Assembly (NCBI RefSeq): GCF_000613245.1
Contig: NZ_HG964937.1
Location: forward strand, 455,761 to 519,760
Source: Mycobacterium asiaticum DSM 44297
GTDB taxonomy: Bacteria > Actinomycetota > Actinomycetes > Mycobacteriales > Mycobacteriaceae
Direction: 5' to 3'
Length of the DNA: 64,000 nt
A program made the translations under genes and the position numbers. This document shows positions 28,037-37,790 of this stretch, one piece after another (positions within the stretch are counted from its first letter, which is position 1; every line of letters begins with the position of its first letter). A model generated the notes under the pieces. It was not told where the DNA came from and ran no database searches. It saw only the letters and a list, made by a program, of their open reading frames with translations.

Positions 28037-28339
28037 ATCAGGCGGATCCGGGGAACGGTCGAGCAAACGAACTGAAGGTCATCGCGTACCGGAAACCGAT
28101 CTCATCGGCGCTCTCCCCACCGGTTGCTTCGTAAGTGTCGAGCGGTCTCGGTCAAGTGTCGTCGAGCGACCCCCACCGCGCTCAAACACCCACGAGTCCG
28201 CAACCGTGCAGCTCAATCAGTTTTGCGGTATCACGCTAGCCTATGTGATAGGCACTTTCAATAGTGTAGAGTCACTCACTTACGTCCATCGTTGGATCGC
28301 GCAACGTGCTCGGCCGGTCGGACTCGCGAAGGTGATCGC
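28037..28339. promoter_or_regulatory. Divergent mce operon / TetR control region
   Basis: This 303-bp gap must hold the promoters of both the leftward yrbEA-mce operon and the rightward TetR gene. It includes the GCCTAT-GTG-ATAGGC palindrome at 28239-28253. It also has a weaker symmetric AGTG-N6-CACT element at 28263-28276. No further gene is evident. Confidence 0.6.
28239..28253. promoter_or_regulatory. Palindrome GCCTAT-N3-ATAGGC, probable TetR operator
   Basis: Two perfect 6-bp arms flank GTG in an unusually AT-richer part of the divergent region. It lies 87 bp before the TetR start and about 200 bp before yrbEA. The position fits control of the regulator by itself, and possibly of the mce operon. 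Binding is inferred. Confidence 0.55.
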
Positions 28340-28942
28340 ATGCCCTCAGCAAACATTGAGTCGCTTCGGGACCGGCGTCGCGCCGAGTTGCTTTCGCAAA
28401 TCCAGCACACCGCTTACGAGCTGTTCGCCGAGCGTGGATTCGATGCCGTGACGACCGAAGACATCGCAGCCGCGGCCGGAATCTCGATCAGCACTTACTT
28501 TCGGCACGCGCCCACCAAGGAAGGTCTGCTTGTCGATCCGGTTCGCGAGACGATCAGCGAGATGCTCGATGCCTTCAGCGCCAGACCGGCGGGCGAATCG
28601 GCGGTTGAAGTGCTCATCCAGCTGTTCGTCGCCCACGCCAGGGAAGCCAGCGAGGTCAAGCACCTCGACACCTGGCAGCGGGCGGTCGCGACGGCCCCGC
28701 ATCTGTTGAGCAAGTCGACGCTGATCCGCGAAGCCGATCAGCGCAAATTCGTCGAGCACGTCGCATCCCGGATGGGAGTGGACCCCCGTGTCGACGTCCG
28801 TCCGGCGCTGCTGGTGCACACGAGCTTGGCCACCGTGAAATTCGTCATCGACCGCTGGCTGACCGCGGAAGCGGAACCGGATGAACCCATGCACGTCTAC
28901 ATGGAACAGGCGCTGCGGATTACGCTGGCCGGCTTTGAATAA
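28340..28942 (+). CDS. TetR family regulator divergent from the mce operon
   Basis: This 200-residue regulator has an N-terminal HTH (ELLSQIQHTAYELFAERGFDAVTTEDIAAAAGISISTYFRHAPTKEGL, residues ~14-60) and a helical ligand domain. ATG at 28340 (MPSANIESL) follows GAAGGTGATC, a fair ribosome-binding site. TetR regulators beside mce operons (for example KstR/Mce3R types) often control them in response to lipids; here that is an inference from position. Confidence 0.9.
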   Translation: MPSANIESLRDRRRAELLSQIQHTAYELFAERGFDAVTTEDIAAAAGISISTYFRHAPTKEGLLVDPVRETISEMLDAFSARPAGESAVEVLIQLFVAHAREASEVKHLDTWQRAVATAPHLLSKSTLIREADQRKFVEHVASRMGVDPRVDVRPALLVHTSLATVKFVIDRWLTAEAEPDEPMHVYMEQALRITLAGFE

Positions 28943-28948
28943 TCCTGG

Positions 28949-29713
28949 TTACAGCTCTTCAAGGAACTTGCGCACGGCGGCATTGAACGCCTCGGGCTGG
29001 TCCATGTTCGCCGCGTGCCCCGCGTCGGGGAGGACGACCTTGGCAGAGTTGGCGATGTGACGAGCCATGTAGTCGGCGCCGGCCAGGAAGTCGGTGTCGT
29101 CAGCGCCGACGATCACCAGAGTGGGCACCGCGATGCTGTCGAGCGATGCGATGACGCGGGCGTCTTTCTGCGCCATGACACCGCGGGCGGCGCGGGGGAG
29201 TCCTTCTGGATGTTCATGTGCCGCCTGCGTTACTTCCGCCGAGCGGCTGGCTGACCCCTCGCCCCGCTCGAATCGTTGTGCGGTTTTTTCTACCCAAGCG
29301 TTCCACTTTCCGCGCGCGTCGTCATTGCGGTAGCCCGGCCCCGTGTCGACCAGTACCAGCCCCGCGACCCGTTGCGGGTGCACGAGGTGAAAGGCCAGAG
29401 ATAGGTAGCCACCCAACGACATTCCGCCGATGACTGCCCGCTCGGCGCCCACGGCATCGAGGATGGCCACCATGTCGGCGACGCTGATCTGCTCGCTGTA
29501 GCGGTCCATTTCCTCGGGTGCGTCGCTGCTGCCGTGGCCGCGCTGATCCCAGACGATGACCGGCCGGTCGACGCTCAACGCATCAATATTGCGGTCCCAC
29601 ATCCTCGAGGTCGCGCCGAAACCGTGCGTGAGCAAGATCGGCACTTTCTGACCCAGCGGGTTGTGCACCTGATAGGCGAGCGTGACGCCGTCTTCGCGCT
29701 GGAGTCTGTTCAC
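28949..29713 (-). CDS. Alpha/beta hydrolase
   Basis: This 254-residue single-domain hydrolase has the oxyanion region LLTHGFGATSRMWD, the nucleophile elbow GGMSLGG, the acid in VGADDTDF and the catalytic His in PDAGHAANMD. Such proteins are esterases, lactonases or C-C bond hydrolases; the sequence does not fix the substrate. GTG at 29713 is preferred by a G-rich stretch just upstream. It converges on the TetR gene and lies downstream of a hairpin after tRNA-His. Confidence 0.88.
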   Translation of the reverse strand: MNRLQREDGVTLAYQVHNPLGQKVPILLTHGFGATSRMWDRNIDALSVDRPVIVWDQRGHGSSDAPEEMDRYSEQISVADMVAILDAVGAERAVIGGMSLGGYLSLAFHLVHPQRVAGLVLVDTGPGYRNDDARGKWNAWVEKTAQRFERGEGSASRSAEVTQAAHEHPEGLPRAARGVMAQKDARVIASLDSIAVPTLVIVGADDTDFLAGADYMARHIANSAKVVLPDAGHAANMDQPEAFNAAVRKFLEEL

Positions 29714-29859
29714 CCCGCCACCTTGCCATGACAACTTCTGTCCGCGGCAAAGCCGCGTCGCTGCCGCTACCGACAGCGCCCCGGCTGTCGCCGGTTCCGT
29801 GGTCGGCGCTCGGATCACTTCAACCGGGGCATGGATGGGCCGAGACCTGGCGATGGAAC

Positions 29860-29890
29860 ACCGCCCGACCTGCATTGCAGATCGGGCGGT
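29860..29890 (-). terminator. GC-rich hairpin downstream of tRNA-His
   Basis: A perfect 9-bp stem, ACCGCCCGA at 29860-29868 pairing with TCGGGCGGT at 29882-29890, encloses a 13-nt loop that itself has CTGCA/TGCAG symmetry. On the minus strand it begins 9 nt after the tRNA-His 3' end and is not followed by a long T tract, as is common for mycobacterial terminators. It would stop tRNA transcription before the hydrolase gene. Confidence 0.65.
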
Positions 29891-29898
29891 TTCCTACA

Positions 29899-29975
29899 TG
29901 GGGTGGCTGACGGGGCTCGAACCCGCGACATCCAGGATCACAACCTGGTGCTCTACCAACTGAACTACAGCCACC
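29899..29975 (-). tRNA. tRNA-His (GTG), CCA encoded
   Basis: The minus strand starts GGTGGCTG, with the extra G(-1) typical of tRNA-His opposite C73. The anticodon loop is TTGTGAT (anticodon GTG), and the T-arm has GGTTCGAGCC. The 3' end reads ACC followed by a genomically encoded CCA. Confidence 0.96.
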
Positions 29976-30027
29976 GTGGCCGCCGGGCAGTCTCGTAGCA
30001 ACGGGCTGATAAGCGGCGACGTCGATA

Positions 30028-30675
30028 CTAGCCGCTTGGGCGCTCGTCGGCCGAATTGATAACCTCGGGCGCTTCAGCGTCCCCCTGAAGATCGGTCACT
30101 ACGGCGGCGATTTCGCTGGTAGAGGGCCCCGGCGGGGGCACGAACGCGGTACGCCGGTAGTACTGCAGTTCCCGGATGGACTCATGAATGTCGGCCAGCG
30201 CGCGGTGCGCCAGACCCTTGGGCGGCTGCCCGAAATAGATCCGCGGGTACCAGCGCCGGCAGAGTTCCTTGATGGAACTGACATCGATCATCCGGTAGTG
30301 CAGAAATGAGTCCAAGGCGGGCATGTCGCGAGCGATGAAGGACCGGTCGGTGGCGATCGAGTTGCCCGCCAGCGGCGCGGTGTTGGGCTGTTTGACGTGC
30401 TTACTGATGTAGTCGAGCACCATCGCCTCGGCGGTGGCCACGTCAACGGTGGAGGCCCTGACTTCGTTTGTCAGCCCCGAACGGGCATGCATCTGCGCGA
30501 CGACATCGATCATCGAGGTCAACGCGGCTTCCTCGGCATGGATGACGACGTCGATTCCGTCACCCAAGATGTTCAGGTCGGCATCGGTGACCAGAGCGGC
30601 GATCTCGATCAGCTTGTCCGACCCAAGATCCAGCCCGGTCATCTCGCAGTCGATCCACACCAATTCGTCGCGCAC
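30028..30675 (-). CDS. orn: Oligoribonuclease
   Basis: This 215-residue DEDDh 3'-5' exoribonuclease degrades 2-5-nt RNAs and pGpG/pApA in the cytosol. Exo I is [10 protein letters not shown] (Asp9, Glu11), Exo II is NSIATDRSF, and Exo III is [14 protein letters not shown] at 30675 gives [10 protein letters not shown] and the same 215-residue length as Rv2511. The C-terminal ~30 residues are variable and acidic. Confidence 0.95.
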   Translation of the reverse strand: MRDELVWIDCEMTGLDLGSDKLIEIAALVTDADLNILGDGIDVVIHAEEAALTSMIDVVAQMHARSGLTNEVRASTVDVATAEAMVLDYISKHVKQPNTAPLAGNSIATDRSFIARDMPALDSFLHYRMIDVSSIKELCRRWYPRIYFGQPPKGLAHRALADIHESIRELQYYRRTAFVPPPGPSTSEIAAVVTDLQGDAEAPEVINSADERPSG

Positions 30676-30761
30676 AGCGCCCAAGCGTAAGCCCACGTCA
30701 GCGCCCGCTGCTGCACCCCCTGGCAAGTAGGGTGATGTTTGCCATACAGCAAGGGGAACTG

Positions 30762-32303
30762 ATGAGCACCGAATCAGAGGCCGCCAAAGGTATCGCGGCG
30801 GGTTATGCCGTCCAAGGCCAGGCGCTGGAACTGGGCACGGTCGTCGTCGGCGGGGAGGTCGATCCGACCGCGCAGATCCGCATCCCGCTGGCCACCATCA
30901 ACCGGCACGGTCTGGTGGCCGGTGCGACCGGGACCGGGAAGACCAAGACGCTCCAGCTGATCGCCGAGCAGCTCAGCGCCGCGGGGGTCCCGGTCTTCAT
31001 GGCCGACGTGAAGGGCGATTTGTCGGGCCTGGCGAGGCCGGGACAGGGCAACGACAAGACCGCCGAGCGGGCTAAAGACACCGGCGACAACTGGAAGCCC
31101 AGCGGTTTCCCAGTTGAGTTCCTCTCGCTCGGCACCGGCGGCGTGGGGGTGCCGGTACGGGCGACCGTCGAGAGCTTCGGTCCGGTCCTCCTATCAAAAG
31201 TGCTGGCGCTCAACGCTACTCAGGAGTCGACACTCGGTCTGATCTTCCACTGGGCGAAGCAGAACGGGCGCCCGCTGGTGACCCTGGACAATCTGCGGAA
31301 CGTCATCGGGCGCCTCACCAGTGACGAGGGCAAATCCGATCTGAAAACCCTGGGCGGAGTGTCCTCCACCACTGCCGGGGTCATCTTGCGTGCGCTGGTG
31401 AATCTGGCCGGTGAAGGCGGCGACACGTTCTTCGGCGAGCCGAAGCTCGACCCGAACGATCTGCTGCAGATCGATGATCAGGGCCACGGGGTCATCTCGC
31501 TGCTCGAGTTCAGCGGTCAATCACTGCGCCCGGTCATCTTCTCGACCTTCCTGATGTGGTTGCTGGCCGACCTTTTCGCGCAGCTGCCCGAGGTCGGCGA
31601 CATCGACAAACCCAAGCTGGTGTTCTTCTTCGACGAGGCGCACCTGCTGTTCACCGATGCTTCAAAGGCCTTCCTCGAACAGGTCGAGCAGACCGTCAAA
31701 CTCATCCGTTCCAAGGGTGTGGGTGTGTTCTTCTGCACTCAGCTGCCCACCGACCTGCCCAATGACGTGCTGTCGCAGCTGGGTGCCCGGATTCAGCACG
31801 CATTGCGGGCATTCACGCCGGACGACCAGAAAGCGCTCAGTAAGACCGTCCGCACCTATCCCAAAACCGATGTGTACGACCTGGAGTCGGCGCTCACATC
31901 GCTGGGCATCGGCGAGGCCGTCGTCACCGTGCTGTCCGAAAAGGGTGCGCCGACACCGGTCGCCTGGACGCGCATGCGGGTGCCTCGTTCGTTGATGGCC
32001 GCGATCGGCCCCGACGCGGTGACGGCCGCGGCCAAATCCAGTCGGCTGCAAGACAAGTATGGCCGGACCGCGCCGTCGCCGGACCAGGCTCCCGCCGCGC
32101 CACCTCCGTCGGCGCCCAGGCCCGACTATCCGCCCCTGCCGACGTACGACGAGGTCCCGCCCATGCCCGCACCCGCCGAGCCCAAGGGGCCCGCCATGTG
32201 GGAGGAAGTGCTGAGTAATCCCACGGTGAAGAGCGGCATCAACACGGCGATACGCGAAGCGGTGCGCAGCATCTTCGGCACCGGTCGGCGTCGCCGCAGG
32301 TAG
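30762..32303 (+). CDS. HerA-like/DUF853 P-loop ATPase
   Basis: This 513-residue cytosolic NTPase corresponds by position to Rv2510c. Its Walker A is [10 protein letters not shown] at about residue 60, with the adjacent strand [12 protein letters not shown]. Walker B is [12 protein letters not shown]. An HerA/FtsK-like RecA fold follows, with a C-terminal Pro-rich linker and a short helix. The role is unproven; HerA-type ATPases act in DNA processing or secretion. ATG at 30762 is set by AAGGGGA just upstream; GTG at 30732 is less likely. Confidence 0.9.
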   Translation: MSTESEAAKGIAAGYAVQGQALELGTVVVGGEVDPTAQIRIPLATINRHGLVAGATGTGKTKTLQLIAEQLSAAGVPVFMADVKGDLSGLARPGQGNDKTAERAKDTGDNWKPSGFPVEFLSLGTGGVGVPVRATVESFGPVLLSKVLALNATQESTLGLIFHWAKQNGRPLVTLDNLRNVIGRLTSDEGKSDLKTLGGVSSTTAGVILRALVNLAGEGGDTFFGEPKLDPNDLLQIDDQGHGVISLLEFSGQSLRPVIFSTFLMWLLADLFAQLPEVGDIDKPKLVFFFDEAHLLFTDASKAFLEQVEQTVKLIRSKGVGVFFCTQLPTDLPNDVLSQLGARIQHALRAFTPDDQKALSKTVRTYPKTDVYDLESALTSLGIGEAVVTVLSEKGAPTPVAWTRMRVPRSLMAAIGPDAVTAAAKSSRLQDKYGRTAPSPDQAPAAPPPSAPRPDYPPLPTYDEVPPMPAPAEPKGPAMWEEVLSNPTVKSGINTAIREAVRSIFGTGRRRRR

Positions 32304-32306
32304 CCG

Positions 32307-33113
32307 CTACCCGCCACCGAGTTTCTTATAGAACGCACCCACGATCGGCGCCACGATGGCCCGCGGCGCGTAGCCGCTCGCCACCGACATCGCCTTGGAG
32401 GTCACCCCGGGAACGACGCGCATCTTGTTGCGTTCCAACGCATCCAGGGAAACCTGGGCGGTGTGCTCGGTCGAGATCCACAGAAAATCGGGCACCAGCT
32501 TTTCCACCAGCGACCTCTCGTCGCCCTCGGGCAGGTCCGTGCGAACCGGACCAGGTGCCAGCAGCGTCACGTGCACCCCGGATTTGCGGACCTCGCCGCG
32601 CAGCGATTCGCTGAAGGTGTTCGCGAACGCCTTGGTCGCCGCGTAAGTCGCGTTGTAGGGAATCGGCGAATTGCCCGCCGCCGAACCGGAAATCAGGATG
32701 CCGCCGGCCTTGCGCGCGACCATTCCCGGCAAGACGGCCAACGTAAGGTCGTGCACCGCAATGGCATTCAACTGCACCTGGGCTTTCTCGCCGGCCGGGT
32801 CGAGGTCGGCGACGGCGCCGAACGTCGCGGTGCCGGCATTGGCGCACAGGATTGAGATCTGCCGCGCGGCCAGTTCCTCGCACAGCTCGCCGCGTTCGGC
32901 TGGGTCAGCGAGGTCGGCGGGGCGTACCTCAACGGTGACGCGGTATTTGTCCGACAGTCGGGCGGCGAGGTTGTTGAGCAGTTCCTCCCGCCGCGCGGTG
33001 ATGATCAAGCTGTGGCCGCGGGCGGCGAGCTCGGTCGCCAGCGCTTCGCCGATGTTTTGCGACGCTCCGGTGACAACAGCGCGCGCGTCGGGGCTGGGGG
33101 CAGGTATCGGCAT
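32307..33113 (-). CDS. cmrA: Mycolate reductase CmrA (SDR family)
   Basis: This 268-residue SDR reduces the beta-keto group of newly condensed mycolate, the last step of mycolic acid synthesis (Rv2509/CmrA family knowledge). Visible motifs are TGASQNIGEA, CANAGTA and YAATK. ATG at 33113 gives MPIPAPSPDARAVVTGAS and the same length as the M. tuberculosis protein. The stop is 4 bp from the convergent ATPase gene, and it is divergent from the MFS gene. Confidence 0.93.
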   Translation of the reverse strand: MPIPAPSPDARAVVTGASQNIGEALATELAARGHSLIITARREELLNNLAARLSDKYRVTVEVRPADLADPAERGELCEELAARQISILCANAGTATFGAVADLDPAGEKAQVQLNAIAVHDLTLAVLPGMVARKAGGILISGSAAGNSPIPYNATYAATKAFANTFSESLRGEVRKSGVHVTLLAPGPVRTDLPEGDERSLVEKLVPDFLWISTEHTAQVSLDALERNKMRVVPGVTSKAMSVASGYAPRAIVAPIVGAFYKKLGGG

Positions 33114-33188
33114 GACGACGATCGTAGACACCCGTTGTGCGGCAGCCACTCGCAGCGGGTCACTGGGAAAACACATAGAGTGCCGACC

Positions 33189-34571
33189 ATGAGTGAGCCG
33201 GAGTCCCCCGACACAGGCGCCGGCGAGCAGGAAACCCTCGACACTGAAAACCCTGCCGAACACCGGCCGCAGGGCACCTCGCCGTCGCGGATAGTCGCAT
33301 GGGCGCTCTGGGACTGCGGTTCGACCGGGCTCAACGCGATCGCTGCGACGTTCGTGTTCTCGGTCTACCTGACCAGCAGCGTGGGTGTGGGCACACCGTT
33401 GGGTGCCACGCCGGAAAGCTGGCTGGGGCGGGCCGGTGCCATCGCCGGGATCACCATCGCGCTGCTAGCGCCCGTGGTCGGCGTGTGGGTGGAGTCTCCG
33501 CATCGTCGACGGTTGGCGCTCGGCCTGCTGACCGGCCTGGCGGTCGCACTGACCTGTGCGATGTCGCTGATCCGCGACGACTCGCGCTACTTCTTCGCCG
33601 GACTGGCGCTGCTGGCCGGCACGGCGGCATGCGGCGACCTGGCCAGCGTTCCCTACAACGCGATGCTGCGGCAGCTCTCGACGCCGCAGAGCGCCGGCCG
33701 CATCTCCGGCTTCGGCTGGGCGGCGGGTTATGTGGGCAGCGTTGTGCTGCTGATCCTGGTCTACCTCGGCTTCATGACCGGTGACGGCAACACCCGCGGG
33801 TTGCTGCACCTGCCGACCGCCGACGGGGTGAACGTCCGCGCCGCGATGCTGCTGGCCGCGGCCTGGCTGGCGATCCTGGGACTGCCGCTGTTGTTGGTCG
33901 CCCACCGACTGCCGGGTGCGCGCACGGTCACCCGCCGTAGCGGGCAGGGCGCGTACCGAAAACTGTGGGCCGACGTCACTTCAGAGTGGCGTCGTGACCG
34001 CAATCTCGTTTATTTCCTGGTCGCCAGCGCGATCTTCCGGGACGGTTTGGCCGCGATATTCGCCTTCGGCGCCGTGCTGGGGGTGGAGGTGTACGGCCTC
34101 AACCGCGCCGACGTATTGATCTTCGGGGTGGCCGCGAGCGTGGTGGCGGCGGTCGGCGCGATCGTCGGCGGGTTCGCGGACCACCGGGTCGGCTCCAAGC
34201 CGGTCATTGTCTTTTCCTTGTCGGCGATCCTGGCCGCCGGGCTCGCCATGATGATGCTGTCGGGCCCGCTCGCGTTCTGGGCCTGCGGACTGCTGCTGTG
34301 TCTTTTCATCGGTCCGTCGCAATCCTCGGCGCGCGCATTGTTGCTGCGGATGGCCCAGCACGGCAAGGAGGGCGTGGCCTTCGGCCTCTACACGATGACG
34401 GGCCGGGCGGTCGCGTTCCTGGCGCCGTGGCTGTTCTCAGTATTTGTCGACGTGTTCAACGCCGTTCGGGCCGGGTTGGGCGGAATCTGCGTCGTGCTAC
34501 TGCTCGGGTTGCTGGCGATGCTGGTGGTGCGGGTGCCGGCCGAATCAGAGCGGGGCGTCGCAAATGGTTAA
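33189..34571 (+). CDS. MFS transporter (UMF1/Atg22-like)
   Basis: This 460-residue membrane protein has an acidic N-terminal tail and about twelve helices. The first conserved block, SRIVAWALWDCGSTGLNAIAATFVFSVYL, and the P-Y-N-A-M-L region fit the UMF1 family of vacuolar/amino-acid effluxers. It corresponds to Rv2508c. Start ATG at 33189. The 3' end overlaps the convergent gene by 27 bp. Confidence 0.88.
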   Translation: MSEPESPDTGAGEQETLDTENPAEHRPQGTSPSRIVAWALWDCGSTGLNAIAATFVFSVYLTSSVGVGTPLGATPESWLGRAGAIAGITIALLAPVVGVWVESPHRRRLALGLLTGLAVALTCAMSLIRDDSRYFFAGLALLAGTAACGDLASVPYNAMLRQLSTPQSAGRISGFGWAAGYVGSVVLLILVYLGFMTGDGNTRGLLHLPTADGVNVRAAMLLAAAWLAILGLPLLLVAHRLPGARTVTRRSGQGAYRKLWADVTSEWRRDRNLVYFLVASAIFRDGLAAIFAFGAVLGVEVYGLNRADVLIFGVAASVVAAVGAIVGGFADHRVGSKPVIVFSLSAILAAGLAMMMLSGPLAFWACGLLLCLFIGPSQSSARALLLRMAQHGKEGVAFGLYTMTGRAVAFLAPWLFSVFVDVFNAVRAGLGGICVVLLLGLLAMLVVRVPAESERGVANG

Positions 34572-35339
34572 GCCCTGCCCAGTGCGCTGCCGCACCTGAA
34601 CGCCGGCCACCGTCACCGAACAGGTGACGTTGTGGCCGATGTTGACGATCGTCACACTCGCCGGGTGCGTGGTCGACGTCGACAGGCTGACCTGCTTGCT
34701 CCAGGGCAGTGCGACGTTGAACTCGGTCTGGATCAGGTCGCCGGTGTCCAGGTACATCACGCTGATGGCGCGCCCCTCTCCGGTGACGGTGTAGACCACG
34801 GTCTGCATGGTTCCCGGGGAGGTGGGGGATGCGGGTGGGGCCGTTGTGCTCGGTTCGGTCGTCGTGGTGCGCGGCGGCCTGCGAGTGGTGGACGGCGGTG
34901 ACGTCCTGGTCGTCGGGGGCGCGAAGGTCGTGGTGGGTGCGGGCATCGGGGGGAGTGGCTCGATCGCGGTCTGCTGTTTCGTCGACACGTTCACCACGAC
35001 CAGCGCGATCACCAGCCCGATGACCAGCAGGACCGAGGCGCCGGCCACGAACCACAGCCAGCGCGGTGAGCGCGGCGGCGGTGGGGGCTCGCCGCCGGGC
35101 AGCTCATCCGCGCGCTGCTGGTCCTGCTGCCAGTACTGAGGCGGCAATTGCTGGGTGGGGTTGGCTTGATATGCGCCAGGCGCCCAGGGCGAACCGCCGC
35201 CGCCGTAGCTGGCGTACGGCATCTGATCGGCATAAGCGGGGTAGTCGACGGGCGGTGAATCGGAATAGTCCTGCGACCACGCCGAATCGGACCCCGGTTG
35301 AGGGGGGCCGAATTGCTGGGGTCGCTGTGGATCGTTCAT
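34545..35339 (-). CDS. Proline-rich single-pass membrane protein, MmpS-like domain
   Basis: The product is 264 residues. A Pro/Gln/Tyr-rich cytoplasmic N terminus (~90 residues) precedes one membrane helix (~94-116), a Thr/Pro-rich spacer (PTTTFAPPTTRTSPPSTT) and an external beta domain (YTVTGEGRAISVMYLDTGD...ICDAPL) that resembles the MmpS fold. Two cysteines (VTCSV, TICD) could pair. It corresponds by position to Rv2507. ATG at 35339 is preferred over a GTG just upstream. Confidence 0.85.
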   Translation of the reverse strand: MNDPQRPQQFGPPQPGSDSAWSQDYSDSPPVDYPAYADQMPYASYGGGGSPWAPGAYQANPTQQLPPQYWQQDQQRADELPGGEPPPPPRSPRWLWFVAGASVLLVIGLVIALVVVNVSTKQQTAIEPLPPMPAPTTTFAPPTTRTSPPSTTRRPPRTTTTEPSTTAPPASPTSPGTMQTVVYTVTGEGRAISVMYLDTGDLIQTEFNVALPWSKQVSLSTSTTHPASVTIVNIGHNVTCSVTVAGVQVRQRTGQGLTICDAPL

Positions 35340-35405
35340 GTCCACTTCGCAGGGTACAAGGCATCCGTCGGGGAACGGTTTGGCGAGTGCTCAGCTTGCC
35401 CGCAC

Positions 35406-36047
35406 TCAGAGATCGCCGGCGGTGAGCGCGGCGATAGTCATGGCCCGCATCACAGCGCGCGAGCGCACCGCCCGGGCGGGCTTGGCGTCGGCCGCTTTCA
35501 TGCTGTACGGGGTCGAGTTCAGCAAGCCGAACACCGCGTGCGCCATCAGGCGGGCGTCGGCTTCGGCGAGTTCGGGGTTCAGCTCACGGAGCACACCTAC
35601 CCAGATCTCGACGTACTGCCGCTGAGCCTTGCGCACCTGACGCTCGGCGGACGCGGGCAGGTGCGCGAGGTCGCGGTCCTGGATCCGGATGAGATCGGGC
35701 TCGCCCAGCGCGAAGTCGAGATGGAAGTCGATCAGGCCGTCCAGCGTCGCGGCGGCATCGCCACCGCGGTCGGAGACCGCACGCGCACCGGCGAGCAGAT
35801 TCGCGCTGATCCCTACCAGCAACTCGACCAGCAGCGACTCTTTGTTGGGGAAGTGCCGGTAGATCGCCGGACCGCTGACGCCGGCGGCGGCGCCGATGTC
35901 CTCCAGTCGCACGGCAAGGAACCCGCGCTCGGCGAACAGACGCTCGGCGGCCGACAGCAGCTGTAGACGCCGGTCGGATTTCAACTGGCTGCGGCGATTT
36001 GGCGAATCGGGCCGACTGTGCTCGCGGTCCTGGGCGGACGCTGCCAT
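35406..36047 (-). CDS. bkaR: TetR repressor of branched-chain keto acid catabolism
   Basis: This 213-residue TetR regulator corresponds to Rv2506/BkaR. Its HTH covers residues ~25-70 (QLLSAAERLFAERGFLAVRLEDIGAAAGVSGPAIYRHFPNKESLL). ATG at 36047 is fixed by AGGAGG 7-8 bases upstream; the longer frame would cross the operator into fadD35. It is divergent from fadD35, and GTTAAT-N4-ACTAAC lies between. A near-identical site precedes scoA, so it likely controls both halves of the catabolic cluster. Confidence 0.92.
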   Translation of the reverse strand: MAASAQDREHSRPDSPNRRSQLKSDRRLQLLSAAERLFAERGFLAVRLEDIGAAAGVSGPAIYRHFPNKESLLVELLVGISANLLAGARAVSDRGGDAAATLDGLIDFHLDFALGEPDLIRIQDRDLAHLPASAERQVRKAQRQYVEIWVGVLRELNPELAEADARLMAHAVFGLLNSTPYSMKAADAKPARAVRSRAVMRAMTIAALTAGDL

Positions 36048-36068
36048 GACGACCTCCTGGACATCTCG

Positions 36069-36084
36069 GTTAATCGTCACTAAC
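36069..36084. promoter_or_regulatory. BkaR-type operator between bkaR and fadD35
   Basis: GTTAATCGTCACTAAC has arms GTTAAT and ACTAAC, symmetric except for one base. It sits 21 bp from the bkaR start and 29 bp from fadD35. The same pattern with perfect symmetry occurs at 37791-37810, which supports a shared regulator. Confidence 0.75.
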
Positions 36085-36113
36085 GTAGCATCCACGCACC
36101 GGCCGGAGGAACC

Positions 36114-37730
36114 GTGACGCTTTCTTACGAACGCGGCCCTAGCACGCCCCCGTTGCTCGAAGTGACGATCGGCGCCAACCTGGCAGGCACCGCAACGTCT
36201 TTCGGGCACCGCGATGCGCTCGTCGACGTCACCGCGGGGCGGCGCTGGACTTACGCCGAGCTGCTGACCGATGTGCGCCGGCTGGCGACGGGGCTGTTGC
36301 GCGCCGGCATCCGCAGGGGTGACCGGGTCGGCATCTGGTCTCCCAACCGCTGGGAATGGGTGCTCGTGCAATACGCCACCGCGGAGATCGGCGCCATCCT
36401 GGTCACCATCAATCCGGCCTATCGGTTGCGTGAATTGACTTATGCCCTAAAGCAATCGGGTGTAGCGCTGGTGATTGCGGCGCCGGGGTTCAAGGACGCG
36501 AGCTATGCCGAGATGCTCGCCGAGGCGGCGCCGGAATGTCCCGACCTGCGCGCCGTCGTGCTGATGGAGACCAAGGGATGGGAGGAGTTGGCCGACGCTG
36601 AGCCGGACGCGGGCACGTTGGGCTCGGCGGCTCGGCAGCTGACGTCGACCGATCCGATCAACATCCAATACACCTCCGGCACAACGGGACACCCGAAGGG
36701 CGTGACACTGACTCACCGCAACATCCTGAACAACGGATACCTGGTGGGCGAATTGCTCGGGTACAACGAACGGGACCGCATCTGTATCCCGGTGCCCTTC
36801 TATCACTGCTTCGGCATGGTGTTGGGCAATCTAGCGGCTACCAGCCACGGGTCCTGCGTAGTAATCCCGGCGCCCAGCTTCGACCCCGCCGCCACGCTGC
36901 GGGCGGTGCAGACAGAGCGTTGCACGAGTCTGTACGGCGTACCGACGATGTTCATCGCTGAGCTCGGTCTGCCGGATTTCGCCGACTATCGACTGAATAC
37001 CTTGCGCACCGGGATCATGGCGGGCGCTGTCTGCCCCGTCGAGGTGATGCGCAAGGTGATCGAGCGGATGCACATGCCGGGGGTCTCAATCTGCTACGGC
37101 ATGACCGAAACGGCACCCGTCAGCAGCCAGACACGCCCCGACGACTTGTTGGAACGGCGCGTCGGAACCGTCGGTCGGGTGGCGCCGCACCTGGAGATCA
37201 AGGTGATAGATCCCGCCACCGGCGCCACCGTTCCGCGCGGCGTGGCAGGCGAGTTCTGCACGCGTGGCTACTCCGTCATGTCCGGTTACTGGAAAGACGA
37301 TGTGAAGACCGCGGAGGTCATCGACGCGGACGGATGGATGCACACCGGCGATCTGGCGTCGATGGACCAGTACGGCTACGTGCAGATCACCGGACGGCTC
37401 AAAGACATCGTGGTGCGCGGTGGTGAGAACATCGCACCCCGCGAGATCGAGGAGTTTCTGCTCACCCACCCCGACATCGTGGACGGTCACGTGATCGGGG
37501 TGCCCGACGAACGATACGGCGAGGAACTGATGGCGGTGATCAAGCTGCGCGACGGCGCCCCGGAGCTGACCATCGAGGCGCTGCGGGACTTCTGTGCGGG
37601 CCGTATCGCGAGATTCAAGATTCCGCGCTATCTACGGATCGTCGAGGAATTCCCGATGACCGTCACGGGCAAAGTCCGCAAAGCACAGATGCGCGAGCAG
37701 GCGATCGAATTTCTGGCCGGCCGGGCATAA
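36114..37730 (+). CDS. fadD35: Fatty-acid-CoA ligase FadD35
   Basis: This 538-residue AMP-forming acyl-CoA synthetase has the AMP-binding motif [13 protein letters not shown] around residue 186, [10 protein letters not shown] in the acyl-binding core, and the C-terminal HTGDLASMD...[14 protein letters not shown] and adenylating Lys in TGKVRKA. It activates a branched or short carboxylic acid to its CoA thioester. GTG at 36114 follows GGAGGA. It opens the rightward leucine-type catabolic operon. Confidence 0.93.
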   Translation: MTLSYERGPSTPPLLEVTIGANLAGTATSFGHRDALVDVTAGRRWTYAELLTDVRRLATGLLRAGIRRGDRVGIWSPNRWEWVLVQYATAEIGAILVTINPAYRLRELTYALKQSGVALVIAAPGFKDASYAEMLAEAAPECPDLRAVVLMETKGWEELADAEPDAGTLGSAARQLTSTDPINIQYTSGTTGHPKGVTLTHRNILNNGYLVGELLGYNERDRICIPVPFYHCFGMVLGNLAATSHGSCVVIPAPSFDPAATLRAVQTERCTSLYGVPTMFIAELGLPDFADYRLNTLRTGIMAGAVCPVEVMRKVIERMHMPGVSICYGMTETAPVSSQTRPDDLLERRVGTVGRVAPHLEIKVIDPATGATVPRGVAGEFCTRGYSVMSGYWKDDVKTAEVIDADGWMHTGDLASMDQYGYVQITGRLKDIVVRGGENIAPREIEEFLLTHPDIVDGHVIGVPDERYGEELMAVIKLRDGAPELTIEALRDFCAGRIARFKIPRYLRIVEEFPMTVTGKVRKAQMREQAIEFLAGRA

Positions 37731-37790
37731 CCGCTGCTTGCACTGGCCCTCCCTGGACGCGCCCGTATCGGCAATGGTATTCTCACTGTC

